Source: Anaerocolumna chitinilytica | GTDB taxonomy: Bacteria; Bacillota; Clostridia; Lachnospirales; Lachnospiraceae | Length of the DNA stretch: 64,000 nt | Direction of reading: 5' to 3' | Assembly (NCBI RefSeq): GCF_014218355.1 | Contig: NZ_AP023368.1 | Location: 5,209,501 to 5,273,500, forward strand | Shown here: positions 43,777 to 53,790 of the stretch, piece by piece | Layout of the letters: the number at the start of each line of letters is the position of its first letter | Numbering within the stretch: the stretch's first letter is position 1 | Translations under genes and position numbers: made by a program | Notes under the pieces: model-generated | Databases searched by the model: none | What the model was told of the DNA's origin: nothing | Seen by the model: only the letters and a program-made list of their open reading frames with translations

Positions 43777-46191
43777 TCAGAGAGGCTCACCATATACCAC
43801 TCCTCTGGTTCCGGTAGCTACATAGATTCTGCCATATACTCTGGGGTCACCGGAGATGGACCGGATATCACCATACTGATGTTCCTCGTCATTTATACGA
43901 ATCCAGTTCACACCTTCATCCAGAGATTTATAGAATCCATATTCCTGATTTATGGTACCGCTGGTATACAATGTTTTGAAGTCACTGTCTGGGGCTTCTT
44001 TTCCAAGACCTATCCTTTTTATGTAGTCTCCTGCTTTGGATACCCGCTTTCCTTGAAGCTGATTGGCTTTATAATTATAAGTAATTTTCCACAATCCATA
44101 TTGATTCATAGCCAGCCATATAACCCCTTCTTTGCCTGACTCCGCTCTAATCTCATAATGCTGTTCGCTGTCAATACCGGCTAAGTTCACCTCCGGGAAT
44201 CCAAGGGGAACTTGCACCTCATAAAAGGTCTCGCCGCCATTTGTGCTTACATAGAAACCTCCGCCCTTCCTTACTTCCCCAAAGCCATAAAAAATATCGG
44301 GATTCACACGGTCAGACATTACTTTAAAAGGAATATTAGTATCTGTGAAAGGCTTTCCCTCCAGATTATATATCGTCGATTGATGCCAGCTCTTGCCCAG
44401 GTCTTTGGTATAAACAAGCCTTGAAGCATAGACAGGAATTCCAATTGTCCAAAGAATCCTATTACCGTCTGCGGAAACAGCCACCCAACCGGAGGTGACA
44501 TTGGGGTTCTTAAGCTCCTGAATCTGTTTGTCCAGCTCCTCACTAAGCCCTAAGGGATCCGGTAACTGTTCCCAGGTATTACCCTGGTCATAGGATATAA
44601 TCAGACCTCCTTTGGTTTTCCCTTTCCAATTACCTCTTGGGGTTACTACTAAAAGATTGGGGTTACTGTCCGGGTAATCTGCATTCATGGCAGTTATCCA
44701 TCTGTCTTTTTTATAATCTTCAAAGGTATTTCTCGCCGGTTTATCCAGATCTGTAAATACAAACCCGCCATAATCCCCGATAATATCAATTAGCTTTACA
44801 TTTCCGGAAGGAGGTGAATAGATGTTTAGGTGCACGGTTTCTTCCATACCTACATCACAGCAGGACCAATTTACCGCCTTGCCGTACTCTGCATTCCTTA
44901 GGTTCTTTGTCATAAAAACTCCGGCTCCGGTATTAAAGAATGCCCTATCACTGTCAAAGGGGTTAATCTTGACATCCGACATCCAATGTATCAGAGATTC
45001 ATTCCCATTATATTCGGGCTTTTGATAAGATACATTAAAATCAATATTCCCGATTGTAAGGCCGGAGAGCACCGGTATCCAGGTTACACCGTAATCCATT
45101 GAACTGTAAATGGTATCCTGTTCTGATAGAATAGTGGAACAGATTATAGTACCGAGTCTACTTCTATCCCCGCATATTCCACCCATCCCATAGCCCAATC
45201 TTCTGCCGGACGCCTCATTCTCCTGTAAGGCGGCAGCAAAAATATTGGGAGGGGTTATATCCAGCGCTTCCAGTACATTGCCCTCACTATCCAGTTCATA
45301 ACGGTATAGCCCACCGTCATAACACCGCCCCGTATCACAGCCGTAGCTGTTCCAGTTAGACCAACCAATATTATAGGCAGCATAAGTGATATACAGGTAC
45401 TTTTCTAAAAAGACAGCCCTTTGCCCCACATATCCCGGATAATCCGAAGACCCGCTAAGAAGAGGCGCCGGTTCTAAGGAAAGGGGGGTAAAATTCTCTC
45501 CTCCGTCATTACTGATGTAGACACTTTGCCCTCTTATGTTATTGCCGGGAGAACCACCTTCACCGCTTACCGCTACAACAATTCTCCCTGATGGTACACC
45601 GCTGCTTCCGCTTGCAGGATCAATTTCCACAAAGGAAATATTCTTTTCTGGTTTTCTTCCGGGGTAACAGATAGTCAGCTGCTCCCAGGTCTTACAACGG
45701 TCTTTTGTTTTCCATAAACCGTTCTCCATGGTCCCCATATACAAAATATCGGAATCATTAGGGTCTACCACCAGTCTTTCTCCCGTAGAGCGGCCGGGAG
45801 CATTTCCATGGATTGAAACAGAATTACCCCTCTCATCAACAGGTGTGTCCAGGTATTCGAAATGGTTTCCGTAATCCGGTGAAAAGGCTATTTTGTGGGT
45901 TGGGAAACGGCCAACCATGGCATATAAAAATTCCGGATTATTGCGGTCAAGGGCAATTGAAAGAGGATAGGTCTTCCAGACCTCCGGGTCTGTAGCCGAA
46001 TCAACTAAGGATATCCAGCACTCTTTCCTAAAATCATACCGGTAGATACCTCCAATATCTGTCCTGCAGTACATGATATCCGGTACCGCAGGATGAAATA
46101 CAAAACCTGTAACAAATCCCCCGCCGGGAACACTAACCGGTTTATACCGATAGTTCTCCCTCCGGTTATTATTGCTATTACACTCAGCCAT
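43777..46191 (-). CDS. GH74-like beta-propeller protein (xyloglucanase family), no signal peptide
   Basis: An 804-residue protein with GH74-style double beta-propeller repeats. Hallmarks are MYCRTDIGGIYRYD (about 40-53, with Asp45 where the family has a catalytic Asp), GNAPGRSTGERLVVDPNDSD, SDILYMGTMENGLWKT, and WMSDVKINPFDSDRAFFNTG (about 405-425, second candidate catalytic Asp). BNR/sialidase-like Asp-box turns (SYDQGNTW, STNGGETF) recur. Secreted xyloglucanases carry signal peptides; here the ATG at 46191 has an AAGGAGG site and the N-terminus (MAECNSNNNRRENYRYK) is hydrophilic, so it should be cytoplasmic. It may act on imported oligosaccharides. It is divergent from an AraC gene. Confidence 0.75.
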   Translation of the reverse strand: MAECNSNNNRRENYRYKPVSVPGGGFVTGFVFHPAVPDIMYCRTDIGGIYRYDFRKECWISLVDSATDPEVWKTYPLSIALDRNNPEFLYAMVGRFPTHKIAFSPDYGNHFEYLDTPVDERGNSVSIHGNAPGRSTGERLVVDPNDSDILYMGTMENGLWKTKDRCKTWEQLTICYPGRKPEKNISFVEIDPASGSSGVPSGRIVVAVSGEGGSPGNNIRGQSVYISNDGGENFTPLSLEPAPLLSGSSDYPGYVGQRAVFLEKYLYITYAAYNIGWSNWNSYGCDTGRCYDGGLYRYELDSEGNVLEALDITPPNIFAAALQENEASGRRLGYGMGGICGDRSRLGTIICSTILSEQDTIYSSMDYGVTWIPVLSGLTIGNIDFNVSYQKPEYNGNESLIHWMSDVKINPFDSDRAFFNTGAGVFMTKNLRNAEYGKAVNWSCCDVGMEETVHLNIYSPPSGNVKLIDIIGDYGGFVFTDLDKPARNTFEDYKKDRWITAMNADYPDSNPNLLVVTPRGNWKGKTKGGLIISYDQGNTWEQLPDPLGLSEELDKQIQELKNPNVTSGWVAVSADGNRILWTIGIPVYASRLVYTKDLGKSWHQSTIYNLEGKPFTDTNIPFKVMSDRVNPDIFYGFGEVRKGGGFYVSTNGGETFYEVQVPLGFPEVNLAGIDSEQHYEIRAESGKEGVIWLAMNQYGLWKITYNYKANQLQGKRVSKAGDYIKRIGLGKEAPDSDFKTLYTSGTINQEYGFYKSLDEGVNWIRINDEEHQYGDIRSISGDPRVYGRIYVATGTRGVVYGEPL

Positions 46192-46410
46192 CCTATCCTC
46201 CTTCTGCATTCTATCTCAATACTCCGCTCTAACCTTTTGCTATTTTCTAACTTGTGTTATAATTGTATTATATTTATTATTTAAACTCATTTCTTTAATT
46301 AAATTACTAATTAATAACACGATATTGTTAAACTACTCATTTATGCATTTATGAAACGATAGATAAAAGAATACCTAACTCATGATTTGATATTCAGGAA
46401 AGAGGTTATT
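46192..46410. other. Divergent intergenic region
   Basis: A 219-bp AT-rich region between the GH74-like and AraC genes. It probably holds both promoters. It ends in a degenerate leader hairpin element (46369-46410). Confidence 0.5.
46369..46410 (+). repeat. Leader hairpin element, degenerate copy D
   Basis: The right arm GATTTGATATTC (46384-46395) matches copies A-C exactly. The left arm GAATACCTAACT is degenerate. AGGAAAGAGG and the AraC ATG follow. Confidence 0.5.
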
Positions 46411-47283
46411 ATGAAATCCAGAATGTTCTTAAAAGAAAAAGCAGTACACGGAACGGCCTTATTTCCAATAGCCATTCATCATTTAAGTTACCCGAAAGGC
46501 ACAGACAATTTTTTTTATCTTCACTGGCATGCTGAATTTGAGTTTGTTGCCGTAATAGAAGGTGCTATGGTTTATACCATAGAAGATAAGGAGTATACTG
46601 TTACTGCGGGAGAGGGATTATTCATTCATTCCAATAAGCTTCACGCTGCCAGAGGGTATATGGGTCTTCCTTGTGAAGCTTGCGTAGTGCTATTCCATCC
46701 AAGCCTTTTTGGAGGCACGCATAATACAACCTATTGTAGATATATCCAGCCATTTCTTCAAGGAGAAATGGAATTTACCCTATGCATCATCTCCTCTTCG
46801 CCCTGGCAGAGAAAGATTATTCAACTTCTATTCGAACTGGACACCTTAAGCGGAGGAAATCTAATTGAAAATGAGCTCCTTATCAGGAGCCGTATATTTG
46901 AAATCTGGCATTTGTATTATCAGAATTCAGCACTTTCCATAAACCTAAGGGAGAATAAGAATTATAAACTGGAAAGATTGCAGCCGATTATTGATTACAT
47001 TCATGCTAATTACAAGGAAGAGATGTCTTTAAAATTCTTAACCGGACTGCTTCCCATGAGTGAAGGACAATTCTGCCATACCTTTAAAGAAGTTATGGGG
47101 ATGTCGCCCATCGCCTATGTGGTAAGATATAGAATATTGCAAAGCTGCAGCTTATTGACCCAGACCACCTGGAAGATTTCAGAGATTGCCAGAAATACGG
47201 GCTTTAATAATGTCAGTTACTTTAACAGAGAATTTAAAAAGGCTATTGGATGCTCCCCAAAAGAGTATAGAAATGAGGGTTGA
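46411..47283 (+). CDS. AraC-family regulator with cupin domain
   Basis: A 290-residue regulator. The N-terminal cupin (FFYLHWHAEFEFVAVIEGAM, about 32-51) probably binds a sugar. The C-terminal AraC double HTH (about 190-288) has ISEIARNTGFNNVSYFNREF and CSPKEYR. The start is ATG 46411, after AAAGAGG. It is divergent from the GH74-like gene and is the likely regulator of it. Confidence 0.88.
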   Translation: MKSRMFLKEKAVHGTALFPIAIHHLSYPKGTDNFFYLHWHAEFEFVAVIEGAMVYTIEDKEYTVTAGEGLFIHSNKLHAARGYMGLPCEACVVLFHPSLFGGTHNTTYCRYIQPFLQGEMEFTLCIISSSPWQRKIIQLLFELDTLSGGNLIENELLIRSRIFEIWHLYYQNSALSINLRENKNYKLERLQPIIDYIHANYKEEMSLKFLTGLLPMSEGQFCHTFKEVMGMSPIAYVVRYRILQSCSLLTQTTWKISEIARNTGFNNVSYFNREFKKAIGCSPKEYRNEG

Positions 47284-47378
47284 TGAGAGCTTGTATAGTT
47301 TGATACTATGAGGAATTTAAGAATTATTTATTGATTGATTGTATAAAAACAAGAGGACAACCAAGGAGGATTTTTTGA

Positions 47379-47963
47379 ATGTCACAGATAACAAAGCATG
47401 CCTTAGAAGATTCCCTCAAAAATCTTTTACTCCGAAAGCCCCTTAGTAAAATCACTATTTCGGATATCGCTAAGGATTGCGGCATTAACCGCATGACCTT
47501 TTATTATCACTTTAAAGATATTTATGATTTAATTGAATGGATATGTACGGAAGAAACGGCACGTGCCATTAACGGCAAAAAAACCTACGAGACTTGGCAG
47601 CAGGGCTTTTTGCAAACCTTTCAAATGGTTCTTGAAAACAAACCTTTTATTTCCAATGTTTATCACTCTATCAGCAGAGAGAAAATAGAAGATTACTTTT
47701 ATGCTATAACTTATGACTTACTGATCGGTGTCGTAGAGGAAAAAGCAGCGGGCATGAAGGTATCGGAGGAAAGCAAGAAGTTTATCGCAAACTTCTACAA
47801 TTTTGCTTTTGTTGGTCTGCTTATGGATTGGATTAAAAAGGATATGCGGGAAGACCCTCAACTAATAATCGACCAGCTCAGCACCTTAATTCAAGGAGAG
47901 GTATCAAGAGCTCTTAACAACTATCAACTTAACAAATCTAATCAAATCCCTAAAATTGATTAA
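47379..47963 (+). CDS. TetR-family regulator (DhaS-like)
   Basis: A 194-residue regulator. The N-terminal HTH (ITISDIAKDCGINRMTFYYHFKD, about 28-50) and the C-terminal ligand domain ending ...FAFVGLLMDWIKKDMREDP match the TetR C-terminal type seen in DhaS-like proteins. It lies 127 bases upstream of the oleate hydratase gene on the same strand and probably controls it in response to fatty acids, as reported for similar gene pairs. Confidence 0.85.
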   Translation: MSQITKHALEDSLKNLLLRKPLSKITISDIAKDCGINRMTFYYHFKDIYDLIEWICTEETARAINGKKTYETWQQGFLQTFQMVLENKPFISNVYHSISREKIEDYFYAITYDLLIGVVEEKAAGMKVSEESKKFIANFYNFAFVGLLMDWIKKDMREDPQLIIDQLSTLIQGEVSRALNNYQLNKSNQIPKID

Positions 47964-48090
47964 AAATTATACAATATTCCATTGATGATGCAAATCTTAT
48001 CAAAGTCCTTTTATTGATTATTGTAGTAATTTCAGCAAATAGTACAATAGTGCGTGTAGTAAGAAATATACAATCACGGAGGTAATCACT

Positions 48091-49866
48091 ATGTATTATT
48101 CAAAAGGAAATTATGAATCACTTGCCAGACCGGAAAAACCCAAAGATGTTGATTGTAAATCAGCTTATTTAATCGGCTCCGGCCTCGCTTCACTTGCTGC
48201 CGCAGCCTTTCTTGTTCGTGACGGACAAATGGACGGAAAACGAATTCATATTCTGGAAAAGGATTCCCTGGCAGGGGGTGCTTGTGACGGGTATGAATAT
48301 GATAATACCGGATTTGTAATCCGCGGTGGACGTGAGGTGGATAATCGTTATGAATGCCTTTGGGACTTATTCCATTCCATTCCCTCACTGGAAACCGAAG
48401 GCGCCAGTGTACTGGATGAGTTCTATTGGCTCAACAAACATGACCCTAACAGCTCTCTCACCCGTGCAACCATGAACTGTGGTGAAGATGCTCACACTGA
48501 TGGCAAGTTTACCTTGTCAGACAAGGGCACACAAGAGATTATGAGACTATTCTTTACCCCTGATGAAGCTCTTTATAATAGACGTATTTCTGATGTGTTC
48601 AGCGAAGAGGTTCTAAATTCAAACTTCTGGTTATACTGGCGCACTATGTTTGCTTTTGAAAATTGGCACAGTGCTCTGGAGATGAAATTGTATATCAAGA
48701 GATTCGTTCATCATATTGGCGGTATGCCTGATTTCACAGCAGTTCGCTTTACAAAGCTCAACCAATACGAGTCTATGATTCTGCCGCTGGTGAAGTATTT
48801 GGATGATCATAACGTACAGTTTCATTACGGTACAAAGGTGGAAAACGTAATATTTGATACAAAAGCTGATAAGAAAGTTGCCACACGCATTGACATTATC
48901 CGTAATGAGCAGAAGGAACATATCGATCTGACTGAAGACGATCTGGTATTTATCACCAACGGCGGCTGTGTAGAGAATTCTTCTATCGGCAGCCAAAACA
49001 GCCCCGCAGCTTTTAACCATGAGATCAAGCAGGGAGGCGGCTGGGATATGTGGCGTAAAATTGCAGCTCAGGATCCATCCTTTGGTCACCCGGATAAATT
49101 CTGCTATGATGCAGAGCAAAGCAACTGGATGTCTGCAACTGTTACGACGCTGGACAAACGCATCCCTCCCTATATTCAGAAGATCTGCAAACGTGACCCC
49201 TTCAGCGGCAAGGTAGTTACCGGCGGCATCGTTACCGCTAAGGACTCAAACTGGCTGCTCAGCTGGACTTTTAACCGTCAGCCTCATTTCCGCAATCAGC
49301 CAAAGGACCAGCTAGTCGGATGGATTTACGGTTTATTTACCGACAAACCCGGTAACTTTGTCAAAAAACCCATGCGTGAATGCACCGGTAAGGAAATATG
49401 CATGGAATGGCTGTATCACATCGGTGTCCCGGTAAATGAAATCGAGGATATGGCAGAGAACAGTGCTAATACCGTACCTTGTATGATGCCTTACATTACT
49501 GCATTCTTTATGCCTAGAGAAGCAGGTGACCGCCCTGCTGTTATTCCGTCAGGCAGTGTGAATTTTGCTTTCCTTGGCCAATTTGCCGAAACAAAACGTG
49601 ATACCATATTTACCATTGAGTACTCTGTCCGTACCGCTATGGAAAGTGTCTACACTCTTTTGAATATTGACCGTGGAATACCTGAAGTTTGGGGCAGTAC
49701 TTATGATATTCGTGATTTACTGAATGCTACCTCAACTTTGAGTGATGGCAAAAAGCTTACCGATATCAGCCTTGAACCAAATGTAAAAGCTGTACTAGCA
49801 GAAGCTCTCAAGAAAATTGCAGGCACCGACATTGAAAAACTTCTTAAAGAATATCAATTAATTTAG
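48091..49866 (+). CDS. ohyA: Oleate hydratase
   Basis: A 591-residue FAD enzyme (MCRA family) that adds water to the cis-9 double bond of oleic or linoleic acid, giving 10-hydroxy fatty acids. Visible are the FAD-binding YLIGSGLASLAAAAFLVRDG (about 26-45), ILEKDSLAGGACDGYE, the family motif FVIRGGREVDNRYECLWDL (about 71-89) and TLDKRIPPYI in the middle. The length is normal. The protein is probably cytoplasmic or membrane-associated. Gut bacteria use it to detoxify unsaturated fatty acids. Confidence 0.95.
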   Translation: MYYSKGNYESLARPEKPKDVDCKSAYLIGSGLASLAAAAFLVRDGQMDGKRIHILEKDSLAGGACDGYEYDNTGFVIRGGREVDNRYECLWDLFHSIPSLETEGASVLDEFYWLNKHDPNSSLTRATMNCGEDAHTDGKFTLSDKGTQEIMRLFFTPDEALYNRRISDVFSEEVLNSNFWLYWRTMFAFENWHSALEMKLYIKRFVHHIGGMPDFTAVRFTKLNQYESMILPLVKYLDDHNVQFHYGTKVENVIFDTKADKKVATRIDIIRNEQKEHIDLTEDDLVFITNGGCVENSSIGSQNSPAAFNHEIKQGGGWDMWRKIAAQDPSFGHPDKFCYDAEQSNWMSATVTTLDKRIPPYIQKICKRDPFSGKVVTGGIVTAKDSNWLLSWTFNRQPHFRNQPKDQLVGWIYGLFTDKPGNFVKKPMRECTGKEICMEWLYHIGVPVNEIEDMAENSANTVPCMMPYITAFFMPREAGDRPAVIPSGSVNFAFLGQFAETKRDTIFTIEYSVRTAMESVYTLLNIDRGIPEVWGSTYDIRDLLNATSTLSDGKKLTDISLEPNVKAVLAEALKKIAGTDIEKLLKEYQLI

Positions 49867-49919
49867 TACAGACATACTAGATTAAACTAATGTATACTTT
49901 TTAATAAGAAAGCAAGAAT

Positions 49920-49978
49920 TCGAAGGGGCTGTTGCAAAAATAGCCATAATAAACTGCTATTTTGCAACAGCCCCTTCA
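49920..49978. terminator. Bidirectional terminator
   Basis: GAAGGGGCTGTTGCAAAA (from 49922) pairs with TTTTGCAACAGCCCCTTC (to 49977), with only a short loop. It lies between convergent ohyA and SDR genes. Confidence 0.85.
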
Positions 49979-50006
49979 TCAGCACTTACTGCTTACATTA
50001 CTGTTC

Positions 50007-50882
50007 CTACTCAATATAACCTTTTTGTGCTAAGATATTTACTGTATCAGACCATAACTTATTCTGCATTCCAGTGTCACCACCTGGGTATACCGGTACA
50101 ATAGGTTTGCCGGTGCCTACATTAAAATATCCTCCGTTCTCCCCTTGATACTGATCTTCTGTAGCTAATCGTACGATAATATCGGCGCCTTTTCCCGGAT
50201 CTCCGATATGCAGTTTATTTAATATCTTCGCCAACACAGAGGAAAACCCCAGCTCACGCCCGAGGCCTGTAACATTAAACCCAGGATTTAGTGCATTTAC
50301 GGTAACTCCTGTCCCTGTCAGCTGACGTCCAAGTTCCCCTGTAAACATTATATTAAGAAGCTTCGTCTTTCCATAAAGCTTGGAAGAACCTCTGGAGGTA
50401 AAATCCGAAATATCCGTTAAATCCTCCGGCAATTTTAGTTCTCCATGATTACGTGATGCTTCAGAAGCCACATTAACAATTCTCGCTTTTGAAGATTGTA
50501 ATAATGAAGGAAGCAAAGTATTGGTTAACAGCCATGGAGCCAGATAATTCACTGCTATCATTTCTGGCAGCCCCTCCTTGGTTACTCGCTGTTCAAAACC
50601 ATGCAGACCGGCATTGTTCACTAATATATCAATTTTAGGGTATTGTGCTATTATTTCCTTACCAATTCTCTTAACCTCCTCCATTAGTGACAAATCACCG
50701 AAAAAAAACTCGACTACTGCATTTGGAGCAAGCTCTTTTATCTTGTTTCTTGTAGCCTCTGCACGGCTTTGATTCCTGGCTGTTAATACCAAATGCATTC
50801 CGCGTTTGGCTAATTCAATTGCTGCCAGCTCACCAAGACCGCTAGTAGCACCAGTTATTACTGCAATCGGATATTTTTCCAT
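50007..50882 (-). CDS. Short-chain dehydrogenase/reductase
   Basis: A 291-residue SDR. The cofactor motif TGATSGLG (residues 10-17), NNAGLHG, and the catalytic Ser/YxxxK in RGSSKLYGKTKLLN are present. The order of motifs and the GFNVTGLGRELGF segment resemble retinol dehydrogenase/WW-domain oxidoreductase-like SDRs. It is divergent from a MarR gene, and three palindromic boxes between them suggest that MarR represses both. Confidence 0.9.
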   Translation of the reverse strand: MEKYPIAVITGATSGLGELAAIELAKRGMHLVLTARNQSRAEATRNKIKELAPNAVVEFFFGDLSLMEEVKRIGKEIIAQYPKIDILVNNAGLHGFEQRVTKEGLPEMIAVNYLAPWLLTNTLLPSLLQSSKARIVNVASEASRNHGELKLPEDLTDISDFTSRGSSKLYGKTKLLNIMFTGELGRQLTGTGVTVNALNPGFNVTGLGRELGFSSVLAKILNKLHIGDPGKGADIIVRLATEDQYQGENGGYFNVGTGKPIVPVYPGGDTGMQNKLWSDTVNILAQKGYIE

Positions 50883-50940
50883 ATAGATTCTCCTTTGATG
50901 ATTAATAAACCTACTATTTGTGGTTTATGCTCTATCTTTT

Positions 50941-51017
50941 ACTTGACGTATGTTTAAGCATGAAATATACTTGATATATGTCAAGTATATATAGATATTT
51001 GATATATGTCAAGTAAA
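50941..51017. promoter_or_regulatory. Three MarR-type operator boxes
   Basis: The central box, TATACTTGA with TCAAGTATA, is a perfect dyad (50966-50989). A second copy, TTTGATATATGTCAAGTAAA, is at 50998-51017. A weaker one, ACTTGACGTATGTTTAAG, is at 50941-50958. They fill the SDR/MarR divergent promoter region. Confidence 0.7.
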
Positions 51018-51032
51018 TTTATGAGGTAGACT

Positions 51033-51515
51033 ATGGAAAAAAAATTGCAAAAACAGGATACTGCATTAAGAACACAGCTTGAACTAGCTCTTGGTGAACA
51101 ACTGAATGCATTAATAAGTGCATCCCATGCACTTAATGTTAGAACGGCTGCCCTTTTCGATCCACAATTGCAACCGGCTGCTTTCCTGATAGTACGATGG
51201 CTTTTATCTTATGGTCCGGCTGCTGCTACACTTTTGGCGGAATCAACTGCCATGGATAGAAGTTCCGTCAGCCGTCTTGTTTCTCAACTTAAACAGTTGG
51301 GTTATGTAAAAAGTGAAACTCACCCGGAAGACCGCCGAGGTATATTAATATCGTTGACAGAAACCGGCCGTGAAAAAGCATTATATGCTATCAAGATCAA
51401 AGAAGAAGAATTTTATAAACACATATCGAAATTGGATAATTCAGAGCTCGAGACATTTATTACTTTACTTCAATGTTTTAATGGTCACGAGAGTAATAAT
51501 GATATTACAGATTAA
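51033..51515 (+). CDS. MarR-family regulator
   Basis: A 160-residue winged-helix regulator. AATLLAESTAMDRSSVSRLVSQLKQLGYV (about 68-97) is the DNA-binding part, followed by the wing HPEDRRGILISLTETG. GAGG precedes the ATG. It is divergent from the SDR gene and shares the boxes at 50941-51017 with it. The ligand is unknown. Confidence 0.9.
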   Translation: MEKKLQKQDTALRTQLELALGEQLNALISASHALNVRTAALFDPQLQPAAFLIVRWLLSYGPAAATLLAESTAMDRSSVSRLVSQLKQLGYVKSETHPEDRRGILISLTETGREKALYAIKIKEEEFYKHISKLDNSELETFITLLQCFNGHESNNDITD

Positions 51516-51703
51516 TCATTAAATTTCAGAGTTGCATGACCCTATTTATCTTATACTTCTCCGTAATTACTTAAGTTTTGCAAAACAAGGCAATGGGAAT
51601 GACAGCCCGATGCCTTGTTTTTAAATTGTCTTACTTTAGCGGATACAATAAGATGGTTGAATCGGATTCTTAACTATGGTAAAATACTGGTAATTAGGTA
51701 GCG

Positions 51704-52870
51704 ATGAAAAAAGTGTCTATCGGGCTAATTATATTTGATACCATGGGGGGAAGTAAGGTGCAAAATTCTATCCTATCGTTAATTACAAGCAGTACAATCA
51801 ATATAATAATGCTTCTAGTTCTATTATTTCTAATTTCAAAGAACACAATTATGCCTGTCAGAACAACAAAAGCATATATTACGGCGATTATTTTTACGGT
51901 TATTGTGATAGTTGCTGAACTATCTACTAGTATGCTGGATCTGCTAGGGCCGGCATTCCGTATTCCAAACATAATTGCTAATATCGTTGGTTTTTCACTT
52001 TCAACCTGTATTCCTTTTCTGTTGGTCAGGGTATTTACTGAAAAACTAGACAGAAAATGTAAGTACCTTCTCATGCTTATAGCATTCAATTTTTTGCTTC
52101 TGATTTCATCCCCATGGACTGGATGGATTTTTTATGTTTCAGTGGATAATCAATATACAAGAGGCCCGCTTTTTGGTGTTTATATTATAACATACCTGTA
52201 TGGTTTAGTTGTATTGATGGTTTCCAACCACCAGCAATCTTTAAAATATCAAGATACAGAACGTTCCTTTTTATTGATACTATATGGTATTTTTTTTATC
52301 GGAACAACGATTCAGGTTTTATTTCCTTTCATACACTCGTCATGGCACTGCATCAGCTTAGTTCTTGTAATGTACTATCTATTTCAGCGGGAATTACAAT
52401 TTAAATACGATATCGTTACCGAGGTGCTAAACAGACAGGCCTTTGAGAAAAAACTGCAAGCCATAAGTGCGACGGACCATTCGGGTATTATTTTATTTGA
52501 CTTGGATGGTTTTAAAATAATAAACGATACATACGGTCATGCCAAAGGTGATTATTATCTTAAAGCTGCAGCAAGTATTATTAAAAACTGTTCTAAGGAA
52601 ATAGGTCAGTGTTATCGCATTGGGGGAGATGAGTTCTGCGTTCTTGCGAAAAATACCAGCGAAGCTGCCATACGCAAATGCATAAATCTGATGCTGCAAT
52701 CTTTTAAAAAGGCCAGGGAAGCAGACACTATAATGCCTCTTATCTCATATGGATATAGTATTTATAACAATAGCGAACATGGAGACATATTATCATCGTT
52801 TCAGGATGCCGATAAAAAAATGTACACCTGTAAAAAGAGCAGGCAACTCGATTCATTATATAAGAGATGA
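51704..52870 (+). CDS. Membrane GGDEF-domain protein (probable diguanylate cyclase)
   Basis: A protein of up to 388 residues. Six to seven predicted helices (about 22-215) precede a C-terminal GGDEF domain (about 225-385) with LFDLDGFKIINDTYGHAKGD and an intact active site RIGGDEFCV. It should make cyclic di-GMP. No RxxD inhibitory site is obvious. The start is uncertain: GTG at 51758 (18 codons in) has a better GGGGGAAG ribosome site than the ATG at 51704. Confidence 0.88.
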   Translation: MKKVSIGLIIFDTMGGSKVQNSILSLITSSTINIIMLLVLLFLISKNTIMPVRTTKAYITAIIFTVIVIVAELSTSMLDLLGPAFRIPNIIANIVGFSLSTCIPFLLVRVFTEKLDRKCKYLLMLIAFNFLLLISSPWTGWIFYVSVDNQYTRGPLFGVYIITYLYGLVVLMVSNHQQSLKYQDTERSFLLILYGIFFIGTTIQVLFPFIHSSWHCISLVLVMYYLFQRELQFKYDIVTEVLNRQAFEKKLQAISATDHSGIILFDLDGFKIINDTYGHAKGDYYLKAAASIIKNCSKEIGQCYRIGGDEFCVLAKNTSEAAIRKCINLMLQSFKKAREADTIMPLISYGYSIYNNSEHGDILSSFQDADKKMYTCKKSRQLDSLYKR

Positions 52871-52923
52871 GCATTACAGATTTCTTTCTGGAATATGATT
52901 TCTGTTGTTTTGCTTATCGTTGC

Positions 52924-53697
52924 TTAATTGTCTAATTTAATTATATATTCTTCCGCTTCAGGGTAAGTTAATATAAGTGCAGATTTTAACCATTTACGTT
53001 GTACTTCATTCATCAAGCAGTAGGTTGTCGTAAAATCACTTCTGCATTCTTCCTCATATATATGATAAGCTTTATCTTGACTTTTTTTTAACCTGTCTGC
53101 AATACCTATTTTATATAACAAAACCATTTCTGGACACATATATGAGATACCATCTCTGTTCAATATTACATTGTCCCAAGATAATTTTACATCAACATTA
53201 TCTATATAGCTTAATAATGGTTGGTTGTTGTCACTAAAAAGGAACTCAACATAATCTAATTTAGTTTGAATCTTTTCGTCATGAACTAAATAACCCATTT
53301 TTACATCTGACCTGTATAAATCTTCTAGATACTTAATAGTTGCATCATTTTTTCTGAATCGAGATATTTCTAAGTTTTTTGTGGAATATGGAGTAAATGT
53401 ATAATCATTATTTGATGAATGAATGCAATACAAACTTAGATCAATTTCCTCTAAGCTTGATTTAGTGAGTTCGTGTTGAATACCACCTCCACAAGCTTCA
53501 AATACCCTCCAACCTTTTTTAAGCATGAAATCTATTATATCTTTTCTTTTTTCAGTGTAGCTGAATAAATCAATATCTTTATGATCTCGCGTATGTTGAT
53601 CAACAAAAAAATCAATAGCCATCCCGCCACAAACACCCCAGGTAAAATTGGCATTGGCAAAAAATTGGCTTAATTGCGTTTTGATAATATTGTACAA
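52924..53697 (-). CDS. Nucleotidyltransferase-fold protein
   Basis: A 257-residue protein. The N-terminal region WGVCGGMAIDFFVDQHTRDHKDIDLF (about 21-46) is the active-site pattern of aminoglycoside-type nucleotidyltransferases (GG, then D-x-D). Otherwise it resembles hypothetical nucleotidyltransferase AbiEii/LinB-like proteins. It starts at TTG after GGAGG. It could modify a small molecule or nucleic acid; resistance is only one possibility. It is the first of a long run of small minus-strand genes. Confidence 0.7.
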   Translation of the reverse strand: MYNIIKTQLSQFFANANFTWGVCGGMAIDFFVDQHTRDHKDIDLFSYTEKRKDIIDFMLKKGWRVFEACGGGIQHELTKSSLEEIDLSLYCIHSSNNDYTFTPYSTKNLEISRFRKNDATIKYLEDLYRSDVKMGYLVHDEKIQTKLDYVEFLFSDNNQPLLSYIDNVDVKLSWDNVILNRDGISYMCPEMVLLYKIGIADRLKKSQDKAYHIYEEECRSDFTTTYCLMNEVQRKWLKSALILTYPEAEEYIIKLDN

Positions 53698-53790
53698 GGC
53701 GTTTACCTCCTTTTAATGCATCGAACTCATAACGCAAATTGCATTATTTTTAATACAGTGATATTTTTTAATAACGACCATAAAATTAAT

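Noticed and set aside
48631..49119. 162-codon minus-strand open frame
   Set aside because: Antisense within oleate hydratase, whose motifs are unambiguous.
49920..49978. Insertion-sequence end (GGGGCTGTTGCAAAA-like)
   Set aside because: The two arms face each other with a loop of about 10 bases and no transposase is nearby; a terminator between convergent genes is the simpler reading.
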